Shown: piece after piece, positions 17,036 to 25,500 of the stretch
Layout: the number at the start of each line of letters is the position of its first letter
Numbering within the stretch: the first letter of the stretch is position 1
NCBI GenBank assembly: GCA_017460245.1
Contig: JAFUBK010000056.1
Coordinates: 1-26,931 of the forward strand
Origin: Bacilli bacterium
GTDB lineage: Bacteria > Bacillota_I > Bacilli_A > RF39 > UBA660
Length of the DNA stretch: 26,931 nt
Direction of reading: 5' to 3'
Program-made: the position numbers and the translations under genes
The notes under the pieces: generated by a model
What the model was told of the DNA's origin: nothing
What the model saw: the letters and a program-made list of their open reading frames with translations, nothing else
Database searches by the model: none

Positions 17036-17067
17036 CATACATTTATAAATGTATGTATTTTTTTTTA
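17036..17067 (+). terminator. Rho-independent terminator of hisS-aspS
   Basis: CATACATT (17036-17043) and AATGTATG (17048-17055) form an 8-bp stem with a 4-base loop, then a long T-run. Confidence 0.9.
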
Positions 17068-17073
17068 TTTTTG

Positions 17074-17082
17074 TGGTATAAT
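17074..17082 (+). promoter_or_regulatory. Extended -10 promoter of the intergenic RNA
   Basis: TGGTATAAT fits TGnTATAAT. It directly follows the aspS terminator and predicts a transcript start near 17089-17091, exactly where the RNA's closing stem begins. Confidence 0.65.
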
Positions 17083-17088
17083 GTAAAT

Positions 17089-17250
17089 GTCTAGAAGATG
17101 TGACAATTATGAAAAACCTACAAGTTAACGATAGGGAATCTAATTCAATGATGGTGTGAATGCTTAATATTTTAAGAATCCTAAAATTGTTGATGTGATA
17201 CCCACCTGGAATGCCCGGTTTTATCGTTAGAGTCCACTTCTAGATTTTTT
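17089..17250 (+). ncRNA. Structured non-coding RNA between aspS and rnhC, possibly 6S RNA
   Basis: No ORF is present, but the region has its own extended -10 promoter and strong long-range pairing. The ends TCTAGAAG (17090-17097) and CTTCTAGA (17237-17244) pair perfectly and are followed by TTTTTT. Inside, TAACGATA (17126-17133) pairs with TATCGTTA (17222-17229), enclosing GGTG/CACC (17153-17156/17203-17206) and CTTAA/TTAAG (17163-17167/17172-17176). The left side leaves an A-rich unpaired stretch of about 20 bases (17105-17124). Length of about 160 bases, a long rod with end pairing, and location just after hisS-aspS (where Bacillus relatives carry a 6S RNA gene nearby) fit 6S RNA, the RNA polymerase mimic. 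The family call is inference; that it is a transcribed structured RNA is better supported. Confidence 0.6.
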
Positions 17251-17271
17251 GTTTGGTTATATATTAACACT

Positions 17272-17300
17272 AAAAAATCTAGCTATTTTGCTAGATCTTT
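17272..17300 (-). terminator. Terminator of rnhC
   Basis: Read on the minus strand, ATCTAGC and GCTAGAT form a 7-bp stem extended by a G-T and A-T pairs, ending in a run of T (17272-17276 on the plus strand as A). It overlaps the rnhC stop codon. Confidence 0.75.
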
Positions 17301-18242
17301 TATTTTTTCAGTGTTTTTAAAGTTACATTTGGCTATTTCGTTTAAAATTGCATCTCCATGTTGTTTTACTATTTTTACTCCAGCTTCATCTACTAAGGTA
17401 GAAGCTCCTTTTGGAAGAGTAACACCGACCATTTTTGATAGTTTATCAAATTCTTTTATAAAAACATAACGACTTATAATCGCTCCGCACGCTACTGATA
17501 AACATTGATCTTCAGCTTTTGTTACAAAAGTGATGTTTTGCTGCTTTTCTATAGATTCATTTATATATTTGTAGAAAAGGGATGGAGTAGTAAATTGGTC
17601 TACTACAACATAATCGACATTTTTATATTCTTTTGTTAAATCTAATAATACTTTATTGTGCAGAATTGCTTTTATTTTATTCATATTCATATTTTCATTA
17701 TATTTACTATTATAATCTTTATTAGATAGAATCATACATGAATATGGTATTTTTTTTATGATTTCAGGAACGATTTTTAAAATGTGCTCGTCAGTCATTT
17801 TTTTTGAGTCCCTTACACCTAAATCTTCTAAAAATTTTATATTGTCTTTTGTTACGTAAGCGGCAGTTACAACAATTGGTCCAAAATAATCACCGGTTCC
17901 AACTTCATCTGAACCAATTGAATTACTATAATAAAGATTATTGTTTTTAGTTATTATTTTCTTTTTTCCTTCGCTTCCTGCTACTTTATATGTGACTTTT
18001 TTATCAGGATTTAGATGTTTTTCGGTTTCAATCCAAATATTGGCGTCAATATCGGCGCTTATACCTTGAAATACGGCTTTTCCCGATTCATATAAGGTAA
18101 CTACAGTGTCGGCTTCATTTGCTTGAAATACAGCATATGGAGGGGTTTTTTCGCGTTTTTTATCTTCAAAATATTCTTTCATTTTGTCCATTGTGTTTTC
18201 ACTTACTTTAACAGTATAAGTTTTTACTTCGTTTTTTGGCAT
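17283..18242 (-). CDS. rnhC: Ribonuclease HIII
   Basis: RNase HIII cuts the RNA strand of RNA/DNA hybrids. An N-terminal substrate-binding domain (about residues 5-85) precedes the catalytic domain, whose signature GSDEVGTGDYFGP (about 110-122) is the HIII form of the RNase HII motif, with the metal-binding Asp-Glu pair. Further conserved positions are VRDSKKM, VVVDQF and the VTKAEDQCLSVACGAIISR block. The start at 18242 is chosen because AGGTGAT sits five bases before it and the in-frame ATG at 18260 overlaps the -10 box, upstream of any transcript start. Divergent from the cvpA-like gene, as rnhC and its neighbour are in Bacillus. Confidence 0.96.
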   Translation of the reverse strand: MPKNEVKTYTVKVSENTMDKMKEYFEDKKREKTPPYAVFQANEADTVVTLYESGKAVFQGISADIDANIWIETEKHLNPDKKVTYKVAGSEGKKKIITKNNNLYYSNSIGSDEVGTGDYFGPIVVTAAYVTKDNIKFLEDLGVRDSKKMTDEHILKIVPEIIKKIPYSCMILSNKDYNSKYNENMNMNKIKAILHNKVLLDLTKEYKNVDYVVVDQFTTPSLFYKYINESIEKQQNITFVTKAEDQCLSVACGAIISRYVFIKEFDKLSKMVGVTLPKGASTLVDEAGVKIVKQHGDAILNEIAKCNFKNTEKIKDLAK

Positions 18243-18258
18243 AGTATCACCTAAGTAC

Positions 18259-18287
18259 ATTTTAACATAAAAACAAGTTGCTTACAA
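18259..18287 (-). promoter_or_regulatory. Promoter of rnhC
   Basis: On the minus strand: TTGTAA (18287-18282), 17 bases, TAAAAT (18264-18259) preceded by TGT, an extended -10. It decides the start of rnhC, because the upstream ATG would not be in the transcript. Confidence 0.7.
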
Positions 18288-18384
18288 ATTCTATTTTTTG
18301 TTATGTAAGTAGTGGAAATGGAAATAAAATAAAAAATTATAGTTTTTCTATGGTTTTATTTTTGTTTTAAAATAATGTTAATTG

Positions 18385-18393
18385 TGATATACT
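18385..18393 (+). promoter_or_regulatory. Extended -10 promoter of the cvpA-like gene
   Basis: TGATATACT fits TGnTATACT. TTGTTT at 18362-18367 is too far (20 bases) to be an ideal -35. Confidence 0.5.
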
Positions 18394-18424
18394 TATTTAT
18401 GAAAGGTAGAGTATTGGTGATGAT

Positions 18425-19141
18425 ATGAACATACTTGATATTTTGGTTATTATTCTTTTAATTGTAGGTGCAATTGTTGGCTATAGACAAGGCTTTACTA
18501 AAAGTTTAGTTAATTGTGTTGGTTTGATTGCAGTTATTATTCTTTCATTTTTACTGAAAAATACGGTTAGTAAATTTTTGATGTTAAATTTACCTTTTTT
18601 TGATTTTTGGGGAATGATTAAGGGTGTTTCGGTTTTAAATATTGTAATGTACGAAACTATTGCTTTTATTTTAGTAATGGTTGTCTTATTTTTAGTTTTG
18701 AAAATTTTATTAGTAGTGACTACGGTTTTTGAAAAAATTTTGCAAATGACTATTATTTTGGGAGTCCCTTCAAAAATTCTTGGGGCAATTTTTGGAATAA
18801 TTAAATATTATGATATTGCATTTATTATAATGTATATTTTGGCTTTGCCGACTTTTGCGGATAGTGATATTGTTAAAAATTCAAAATTTCAAAAACCAAT
18901 ATTAGAAAATACGGTTGTTTTATCGACACTTATTGATAGGTCATTAACGGTATATGATGAATTTTCTGTTCTTGGCGATAAGTACAAAGAGAATGAAGAT
19001 AAAAATGGTTATAACTTTGAGGCATTGGATTTATTTTTAAAACATGATTTAGTAAAGTTGGATACAGTTAAAGAACTTGTTCAAAAAGGAAAAATAAAAA
19101 TAGATAATGTCGAGAAAATTTTGGACAAATATAAAGAATAG
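18425..19141 (+). CDS. CvpA family membrane protein (238 aa)
   Basis: The start and topology are those of the CvpA/colicin V production family: MNILDILVIILLIVGAIVGYRQGF, with a first membrane helix followed by the family's GYRxGF turn, then three more hydrophobic segments (about 29-45, 72-100 and 105-145) and a soluble C-terminal tail of about 85 residues. The family is widespread in the inner membrane; the molecular role is poorly defined. Its neighbour rnhC is divergent, as with yshB and rnhC in Bacillus, which supports the call. The ribosome site is a modest GGTGAT at 18416-18421. A terminator follows, so it is monocistronic. Confidence 0.85.
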   Translation: MNILDILVIILLIVGAIVGYRQGFTKSLVNCVGLIAVIILSFLLKNTVSKFLMLNLPFFDFWGMIKGVSVLNIVMYETIAFILVMVVLFLVLKILLVVTTVFEKILQMTIILGVPSKILGAIFGIIKYYDIAFIIMYILALPTFADSDIVKNSKFQKPILENTVVLSTLIDRSLTVYDEFSVLGDKYKENEDKNGYNFEALDLFLKHDLVKLDTVKELVQKGKIKIDNVEKILDKYKE

Positions 19142-19174
19142 TGATATTTGTGTTAAAAATGTTATGAATTATAG

Positions 19175-19201
19175 AAGATAGGTGTGGCGCCTATCTTTTT
19201 T
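19175..19201 (+). terminator. Rho-independent terminator after the cvpA-like gene
   Basis: AAGATAGG (19175-19182) and CCTATCTT (19190-19197) pair perfectly with a 7-base loop and T-run. Confidence 0.92.
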
Positions 19202-19211
19202 GTTTAAATTT

Positions 19212-19220
19212 TGATATAAT
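19212..19220 (+). promoter_or_regulatory. Extended -10 promoter of lspA-rluD
   Basis: TGATATAAT is a full extended -10. No convincing -35 is present upstream. Confidence 0.65.
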
Positions 19221-19236
19221 GATATAGGTGATATTG

Positions 19237-19701
19237 ATGAAACGAATTTTCATTGTTGCTGTAATTATAACTTTTATAGATCAAATAATTAAAAATGCTT
19301 TGTTTTTTAATTTTTCTTTGAATGAAAGTTTAACGGTGATTGATAATTTTTTTAATATCACTTTACTTGGTAATACGGGTGCAGCCTTTAGTATTCTTTT
19401 GGCAAATACTTCTTTATTAATAGCTGTGTCTGTTATTGCGATTATTTTGATTTATTGGTTTTTTATAAAAAATCAAGTTCTTGATAAAAAATCTCAATAT
19501 ATTTATGGTATATTATTTGGGGGAATTATCGGAAATTTGATTGATAGATTATTTAGAGGATATGTAATTGATTATTTAGATTTTACTATTTTTGGTTATA
19601 GTTTTCCAGTTTTTAATTTGGCAGATATTTGTATTACTATATCAATTGTTTTATTAATATTTTATATTTATAAGGGAGAAAAAAATGAAAATAGAAGTTA
19701 A
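19237..19701 (+). CDS. lspA: Lipoprotein signal peptidase (signal peptidase II)
   Basis: LspA is the membrane aspartyl protease that removes the signal peptide from diacylated prolipoproteins. The 154-residue protein has four hydrophobic segments. Conserved blocks are NTGAAFS (about 46-52), GGIIGNLIDRLFRGYVIDYLDF (95-116, in two halves) and FPVFNLADICI (123-133). The two catalytic aspartates are D112 and D130. An AGGTGA at 19226-19231 fits ATG 19237; the GTG at 19228 lies within it. The last codons overlap the next gene by 17 bases, matching the lsp-rluD (ylyB) arrangement of Bacillus. Confidence 0.96.
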   Translation: MKRIFIVAVIITFIDQIIKNALFFNFSLNESLTVIDNFFNITLLGNTGAAFSILLANTSLLIAVSVIAIILIYWFFIKNQVLDKKSQYIYGILFGGIIGNLIDRLFRGYVIDYLDFTIFGYSFPVFNLADICITISIVLLIFYIYKGEKNENRS

Positions 19702-20569
19702 TAATTCAGATATAAGATTAGATGTTTTTTTATCAGAGACTTTAGATGTAAGTCGTAGTAGTGTGAGTAAGATGATAAAAAATGGTGAAGTTTTGGTTAA
19801 CGGTAAGGCGGTTAAAGGTGGTTATATGATTAGTGAAGATGATATAATTGAAGTTAATCATGAAGAAGAGCTAAACGATGTTTTACCAGAACAGATGGAT
19901 TTAGATATTGTGTATGAAGATGATGATGTAATTGTTGTTAATAAAGCAAATGGGTTGGTTGTGCATCCGGCTGCTGGTAATTTTCACGGAACATTAGTAA
20001 ATTGTTTGATGTATCATAGTAAATTAAGTGATGTTAATGTGCAGTTTCGTCCGGGAATTGTGCATCGTATTGATGCTTATACGACGGGGTTATTGATGGT
20101 TGCTAAAAATAATAAGGCTCATGAGTTTTTGGCAAAACAACTTGCTGACAAAACGACTTATCGTAAATATATTGCTTTAGTTTGGGGCGTTATTAACAAC
20201 GATACAGGGACTATTGATGCACCGATTGGCAGATCTAAGGCCGACCGAAAAAAAATGGCAATTGATGCTGATGGTAAAGATGCTGTTACGCATTTTAAGG
20301 TTTTAAAAAGATTTAAAAATGCTAGTTTGATTGAATTAAAACTGGAAACTGGCCGCACACATCAAATTAGGGTTCATATGGATTATATTGGTCACCCTGT
20401 GGTTAATGATCCTGTGTATGGACATAGAAAATTAATTGATGAGACTGGTCAGTGTTTACATGCTAAAGAATTGGGATTTGTTCATCCTAAAACTGGTAAA
20501 TATATGCAATTTGATAGTGCTTTACCAGATGAATTTTTGAATATTTTAAAACAGTTTGAGGAGGAATAG
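19685..20569 (+). CDS. rluD: RluA-family pseudouridine synthase (RluD-like)
   Basis: The enzyme converts uridine to pseudouridine in RNA, in RluD's case in helix 69 of 23S rRNA. An N-terminal S4 RNA-binding domain (about 10-60, with RLDVFLSE and SRSSVSKMIKNGEVLVNG) precedes the catalytic domain. The catalytic aspartate is D130 in HRIDAYTTGLL. The family usually reads HRLDKDTSGL, so the Lys-Asp after the Asp is replaced by Ala-Tyr. The GRTHQIRVHM motif follows at about 223-232. The target is not provable from sequence. Cotranscribed with lspA, it ends in TAG one base before the next ATG. Confidence 0.92.
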   Translation: MKIEVNNSDIRLDVFLSETLDVSRSSVSKMIKNGEVLVNGKAVKGGYMISEDDIIEVNHEEELNDVLPEQMDLDIVYEDDDVIVVNKANGLVVHPAAGNFHGTLVNCLMYHSKLSDVNVQFRPGIVHRIDAYTTGLLMVAKNNKAHEFLAKQLADKTTYRKYIALVWGVINNDTGTIDAPIGRSKADRKKMAIDADGKDAVTHFKVLKRFKNASLIELKLETGRTHQIRVHMDYIGHPVVNDPVYGHRKLIDETGQCLHAKELGFVHPKTGKYMQFDSALPDEFLNILKQFEEE

Positions 20570-20570
20570 T

Positions 20571-21707
20571 ATGAATGAAGTTCTGACTATTGAAAATGAT
20601 GAACTGGTGATGAAGTTATTGAGATATTTTGTGGCTGAAAAAAATTATAATCCGATTATTATAAGAGGCGTTCAAGGCGAAATATGGCTTGAAAATATGG
20701 AGGAGGATTATAAAATTGTTAGAATTGTATCTCATTATATTCACAATGATACGCAGTTTGAATTTGATATTGCTAAGACAAAACAACTAATGAGTACAAT
20801 TAGAAAAAAAACTTTGTCTTTAAAAATGAATGTGCTTAGTATTTTTGTTAATTTAGGAGATAATGTTAATATGGAAAAATTTAATAGTATCCCTAAAATT
20901 TCAGTGGCTTCTGTTACTGATACTAAGGATTTAGAAAAATATCGATTTATACTTGATTCATTTCCTGATATTACTAAAAAGACTGTATTTAGTGAGAAAG
21001 GGTTGGAACTTTTTGTAAAGTTAACAAGCGATATTGCGGAAAAAAATGAGGATGATGCGAGAATGAATGAAGATGTATTTTCAATGAAAAAACCGGTGGT
21101 AACGGTTAGTTTGATTGTAATAAATATTATTGTATTTTTACTTTCTTATGTTTTTAATTTGATTGAAGTGTTTGGAGTAAGTCGCATGGGAGTGCTTCAC
21201 GGTGAATATTATCGTTTGCTTACAGGGATATTTTTACATGGTGGGCTGTTACATATTGTTTTTAATATGTAGGCGTTATACGTTATTGGAGCGCAACTGG
21301 ACAGTTTTCTTGGAAAATGGAAATTGTTGATTGTTGATTTATTAAGTGGACTTGCTGGCAGTGTGCTTTCAATTTTCTTTGGAAACGGAATAAGTGTAGG
21401 TGCTTCTGGAGCAATTTTTGGTTTACTTGGCGCACTTTTATATTTTGGATATCATTACCGTGTTTACTTAGAAACTGTTATTAAATCACAGATTATTCCG
21501 CTTATTATTTTAAATTTACTTATTGGTTTTTCTACACCTGGAATTGATAACTGGGCTCATATTGGTGGTTTAATTGGAGGAATACTTTCTACTATGGCTG
21601 TTGGTGTAAAATATAAATCAACGAAGTTTGAAATGACTAATGGTTGGATATTATATTTAGTTTATACAATATCTATCTTGTTTATGGTATTTAGTAGGGG
21701 AATATAA
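20571..21707 (+). pseudogene. Rhomboid intramembrane serine protease interrupted by an in-frame TAG
   Basis: ATG 20571 follows GAGGAGG at 20558-20564 and the rluD stop. The frame runs 233 residues to a TAG at 21270-21272, then continues in the same frame to TAA at 21705-21707. Read through, it gives a 378-position protein with a soluble N-terminal domain (about 1-170) and a rhomboid core, an architecture like Bacillus YqgP. The core shows FLHGGLLHIVFNM just before the TAG, then the catalytic serine in GASGAIFG (about 279) and histidine in NWAHIGG (about 330), both after it. The family typically has an aromatic residue such as Tyr at the TAG site, and TAT or TAC is one base away. The truncated product has no catalytic serine. 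TAG is a real stop in other genes here, so it is a nonsense mutation, a sequence error, or rare readthrough. Confidence 0.85.
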
Positions 21708-21733
21708 AAAATAGAACATAATGTTCTATTTTT
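21707..21733. terminator. Bidirectional terminator between the rhomboid and CDP-alcohol transferase genes
   Basis: AAAAATAGAACA (21707-21718) and TGTTCTATTTTT (21722-21733) form a perfect 12-bp stem with a TAA loop and T-runs on both strands. It overlaps both converging stop codons. Confidence 0.93.
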
Positions 21734-22427
21734 GTTTGGTTAAAACTTTTGTTTTTTGATTATCGTTTGATGGCTGTATTAATTCATTTTTTAGTGCTTG
21801 TAATATTTCTATTTCATTAGTTATTGTAGTTTCGGCATTGTTGTTTGTTTCCTTATAAGCGTTTTTTTCTTTTTGAGCTTTTGCTATTTTGTTATATTGA
21901 TTGATGTTACTTAACTGAAGAATGGTTGTGGCTATAAGTGCAGCATCGGTAATGTGTTTTATTGTTTTATTATTGGAAGCTATGGTTAAGCATTCTAATA
22001 ACAATGATGCTGAAAGTAGGGCGGTTTTAACTTTACCTTCAAAGATGGTTGCGGGCTTTCCTCCTTCTTTGTATGATTTACTATTGATATAAGCAATTAT
22101 TGCTTCTAACGAAGCGGTTAAAGCTAGAAATTTATTTTTTGGTATAAGTGGTAATAGCATACCAAGTGAGAAAAATTTATCTGAAGTAGCATCTAATAGT
22201 CTGCCGAGTTCGGTTTGACCATTCATTTTTCTTGCAATTTTACCATCAAAAAAATCTGTTAAAGCAAAAGCTCCAGCTGATAATAAAGTTTCTAATGGTT
22301 TTCCAGCAAAAGTAAACGCGAGAATAACAAGTGGTGCCGGAATGCGTGAGGCGCTTAAAATGTTTGGTATTATGGCGTTTTTGTTTTGCAAATCTTTTTT
22401 TAATTGTTGTTTATCTAAATTTAACAT
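21726..22427 (-). CDS. CDP-alcohol phosphatidyltransferase family protein (233 aa)
   Basis: Members move a phosphatidyl or similar group from a CDP-alcohol to an acceptor in the membrane during phospholipid synthesis. The full family signature is present: D58-xx-D61-G-xx-A-R-x8-G-xxx-D79-xxx-D83 (in TDFFDGKIARKMNG...GRLLDATSDK). Hydrophobic segments surround it. A hydrophilic, Asn/Lys/Glu-rich tail of about 60 residues ends the protein, which is unusual for the short PgsA type. Substrate (glycerol 3-phosphate, serine, or another alcohol) cannot be told. AGGAGAGG precedes ATG 22427. It is convergent with the rhomboid gene and shares its terminator. Confidence 0.9.
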   Translation of the reverse strand: MLNLDKQQLKKDLQNKNAIIPNILSASRIPAPLVILAFTFAGKPLETLLSAGAFALTDFFDGKIARKMNGQTELGRLLDATSDKFFSLGMLLPLIPKNKFLALTASLEAIIAYINSKSYKEGGKPATIFEGKVKTALLSASLLLECLTIASNNKTIKHITDAALIATTILQLSNINQYNKIAKAQKEKNAYKETNNNAETTITNEIEILQALKNELIQPSNDNQKTKVLTKQK

Positions 22428-22456
22428 AGGTATAATCCTCTCCTGAAACTTTAAAT

Positions 22457-22485
22457 ATTATATCATTTTAAATAAATAATGTAAA
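22457..22485 (-). promoter_or_regulatory. Promoter of the CDP-alcohol transferase gene
   Basis: On the minus strand: TTTACA (22485-22480), 17 bases, TATAAT (22462-22457) with TGA just before it, an extended -10. Confidence 0.75.
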
Positions 22486-22559
22486 TTTTTTAAAAACATT
22501 ATTTTTGTGTCAAGTAATGTACAACAATGATTTTGATTATATACTTTGTTTAGATGCTT

Positions 22560-22568
22560 TGTTATAAT
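22560..22568 (+). promoter_or_regulatory. Extended -10 promoter of the wall hydrolase gene
   Basis: TGTTATAAT is a full extended -10; the -35 is unclear. AGGAGG at 22584-22589 is the ribosome site of ATG 22597. Confidence 0.65.
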
Positions 22569-22596
22569 AAATATAGGATGAATAGGAGGCGATTAT

Positions 22597-25500
22597 ATGA
22601 GTAAAAGATTAATAAATTTGTTTTTGATTTTTATTCTTGTTTTACCGTTTTTTGCTCCTATGGAAAAAGCCGAAGCTGCTAATGCATATTCTGTTGTAAT
22701 GGTATCTAATACTTCTAATAATGAGACTGTGGGAACTTATGCTACGTACAGTGAGGCGGTTAAGGCGATGAATGCTCAAACTTCTACTAGTAGTAAAGTT
22801 GCTTCGATTTATAAAAATGGCACGATTATTAATTCTAAATATGCGATTTTTAGGTTGAAACCTAATAATGGCACTGTAAATTTATATCAAAATTCTGGTG
22901 ATTGGAGTGCTTATACTTATACTAGGCCTTCTAGTATGACTGATACTGCTTTTCTTGATTCTAATGAGTCTAGAGCTTTAATAATGCTTAATGGTTTTTA
23001 TGGTTGGATAGACTTGGATGCTGGAGATATTATTCCTATTTCTTTGCTTGGGTCTAATGCGGTTAATATTACAGCTTCTGGACTTCGTTTAAGGAGTGAA
23101 GCTTCTACGAGCAGTAATGTTGTTGCTAATATAACTTGTACTAATTCGATATTTACTTATACTAGTAAAACAACTAATGGTGGTTATACTTGGTATAAAA
23201 TTAATTACAATGGTAAAGAGGGCTGGGTTGCTTCTGGAAGCTGGCTTTCTGAAACATCAAGTGCTAGTTTAAATACTTATTATTATCGCGATAGTTCTGG
23301 CAACTTGTTACATAGATATGCATATCATAATGGGACAAGTTATGTAGATTATTTTACTAACTTAGGACCAACACCTACTTATTTAACTGAAGGAGTGCAT
23401 TATTATAGTTTTGATGGCGGAATTTATTTTTATACAACGTTAACGAGTATGCTAGATGATTATAAACAAGGTAGTTATGCAAGAAGTATTAATCCTAACA
23501 ATCCTAATTTTGCTTATTACTTATTTTTACCTAATAAATCTGTTTCCAAAGTTTCGGCTGCTGAACTTGATAGTCAAATAACGGATACCAATTCTAAGCT
23601 TTATGGTCAAGGAAAATATTTTAAAGAGGCTGAAAGTTTATATGGAATGAACGCTTTATCGGCATTTTCTACAGCAAAAAATGAAAGTTCTAATGGAACT
23701 AGTAAAATAGCAATGGATAAGAATAATGTATTTGGATATGGTGCTAATGATTCTTGTCCTTATGCGTGTGCTTATAGTTATAATAGCGTTAGAGATTCTA
23801 TTATGGATTATGCTCAAAAAGGTCTTTCTAGTTATATGACGGCTTCAGCTAACAATTATTTTGGAACTCATGCGGGTAATAAAGGTAGTGGTCGTAATGT
23901 AAAATATGCTTCTGATCCGCTATGGGGTGAGACGCAGGCTGCAATCGCATATTCTACTGATTTAAAAGTAAATAAACGTGATTATTTAGCTAATACTATT
24001 GGTGTTACTAAATATGGCAAATACAATATACCTGTTTATAAGGAAGCTAATGATAATGCGGTTATATATAAATTACAAAATAAAAATTCATCATTTAGAG
24101 TTTACAATGTATCGGTTACAGTTAGTGATAAAGTAGATGGGTATTATAAAGTGTTTTCAGACGATTCTAATTATCAATATGGCTATATAAAAGAAAGTGA
24201 TTTATATGTTTCTAATAATCAACCGGTTATAAATGTTAGTGATAAAACTGTTAGTTTAAATTCTAATTTTAATGTGATGGACGGTGTAAGTGCTAGTGAT
24301 AATGAAAATGGTAATTTAACTAACAGGGTAACTGTTTCTGGCAATGTTGATACAAGCAAAACTGGTGCTTATAATGTAACTTATAAAGTTACAGATGATA
24401 GTAATTTTAGTGTTTCTAAAACTGTAAAAATAACTGTCCAAGGATCTTCTGAACCTATTATAAGTGCGGATGATAAGACAATTAGCCAGTATGATGATTT
24501 TGATTATATGGAAGGCATTAGTGCAAAAGATGATACTGATGGTGATATTACTAATAAAATTGTTTATGATAAAACTGTAGATACAAGTAAGGCCGGTGTT
24601 TATAATGTTACTTATAAAGTTACAAACAGTAATGGCAAAACAACTGAAAAAACTATTAAAATAACGGTTTTAGAAAATGAGAAACCAGTTATTGAAGCTA
24701 GTGATAAAGTAATTAATTTAAATAGTAATTTTAATGCTTTAGAAGGTGTTAAGGCTACGGATATGGAAGATGGTGACATTACTGATGCTCTTGAGGTTTT
24801 AGAAAATACAGTTAAAGTTGATACTGTTGGTGAATATAAAGTAAATTATGTTATTAGTGATAAAGCGGGCCAAAGTGTTACTAAAACTATTACGGTTATA
24901 GTTAATGAAAAACTACTTAAAAAGGTAGATTGTGATTTCTATTTAGATTTTTTAAAAAATATTGATGGGAAATTGACTATAAGTGGTTACAATACTATTT
25001 CTGATATGGAATTTGATAATTTATCATTTGAAATTATTTTTGAAAATCAAAATGATGGTAGGACATATGTGCAAGAATTGGAAAAATTAGATATTCCTAC
25101 TATTCCTGTGTATGAAAATTCTTGGTTTTATGGAAACATTGATGTAGATGTAATTCCACAAGGTGATTATTTAGTTTATGTTAAAACTAGTTCTACAGAT
25201 TATTATTCTTTGTCTATTGTTCAAAATATGCTTTTAAATGAGCAGATTACTAGTTATAATACAGAAAATAAATATGTGACAATTTCAAATAATTATTTTA
25301 GGGAGGATATTCCTACAGAATTTATGATAAGAGACACACTCGTAGGTGTTAAGGAAACTGATTTTAGTACTAATCAATATAATTATATTGAAAACATTGA
25401 AATGAAAAACGGCATTGTTAATATGCGAGGTGCTTCTTATTCTGTTGGAATGGATATGGGAAATGATTCTAGCATAAAAAGAACTATTATTTTCGAAAAT

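Noticed and set aside
18243..18260. Upstream ATG adding six residues to RNase HIII
   Set aside because: It overlaps the -10 box and is upstream of the likely transcript start; the ribosome site fits the ATG at 18242.
18322..18361. Inverted repeat AAATAAAA...TTTTATTT with an inner ATAG/CTAT, between rnhC and the cvpA-like gene
   Set aside because: Nothing upstream on the plus strand needs a terminator there, and such A/T pairing is expected by chance in this composition; kept only as a note.
21324..21707. Independent gene starting at TTG 21324 (127 aa)
   Set aside because: It is in frame with the rhomboid gene, has no ribosome site, and begins in the middle of the rhomboid core; it is the downstream half of the interrupted gene.
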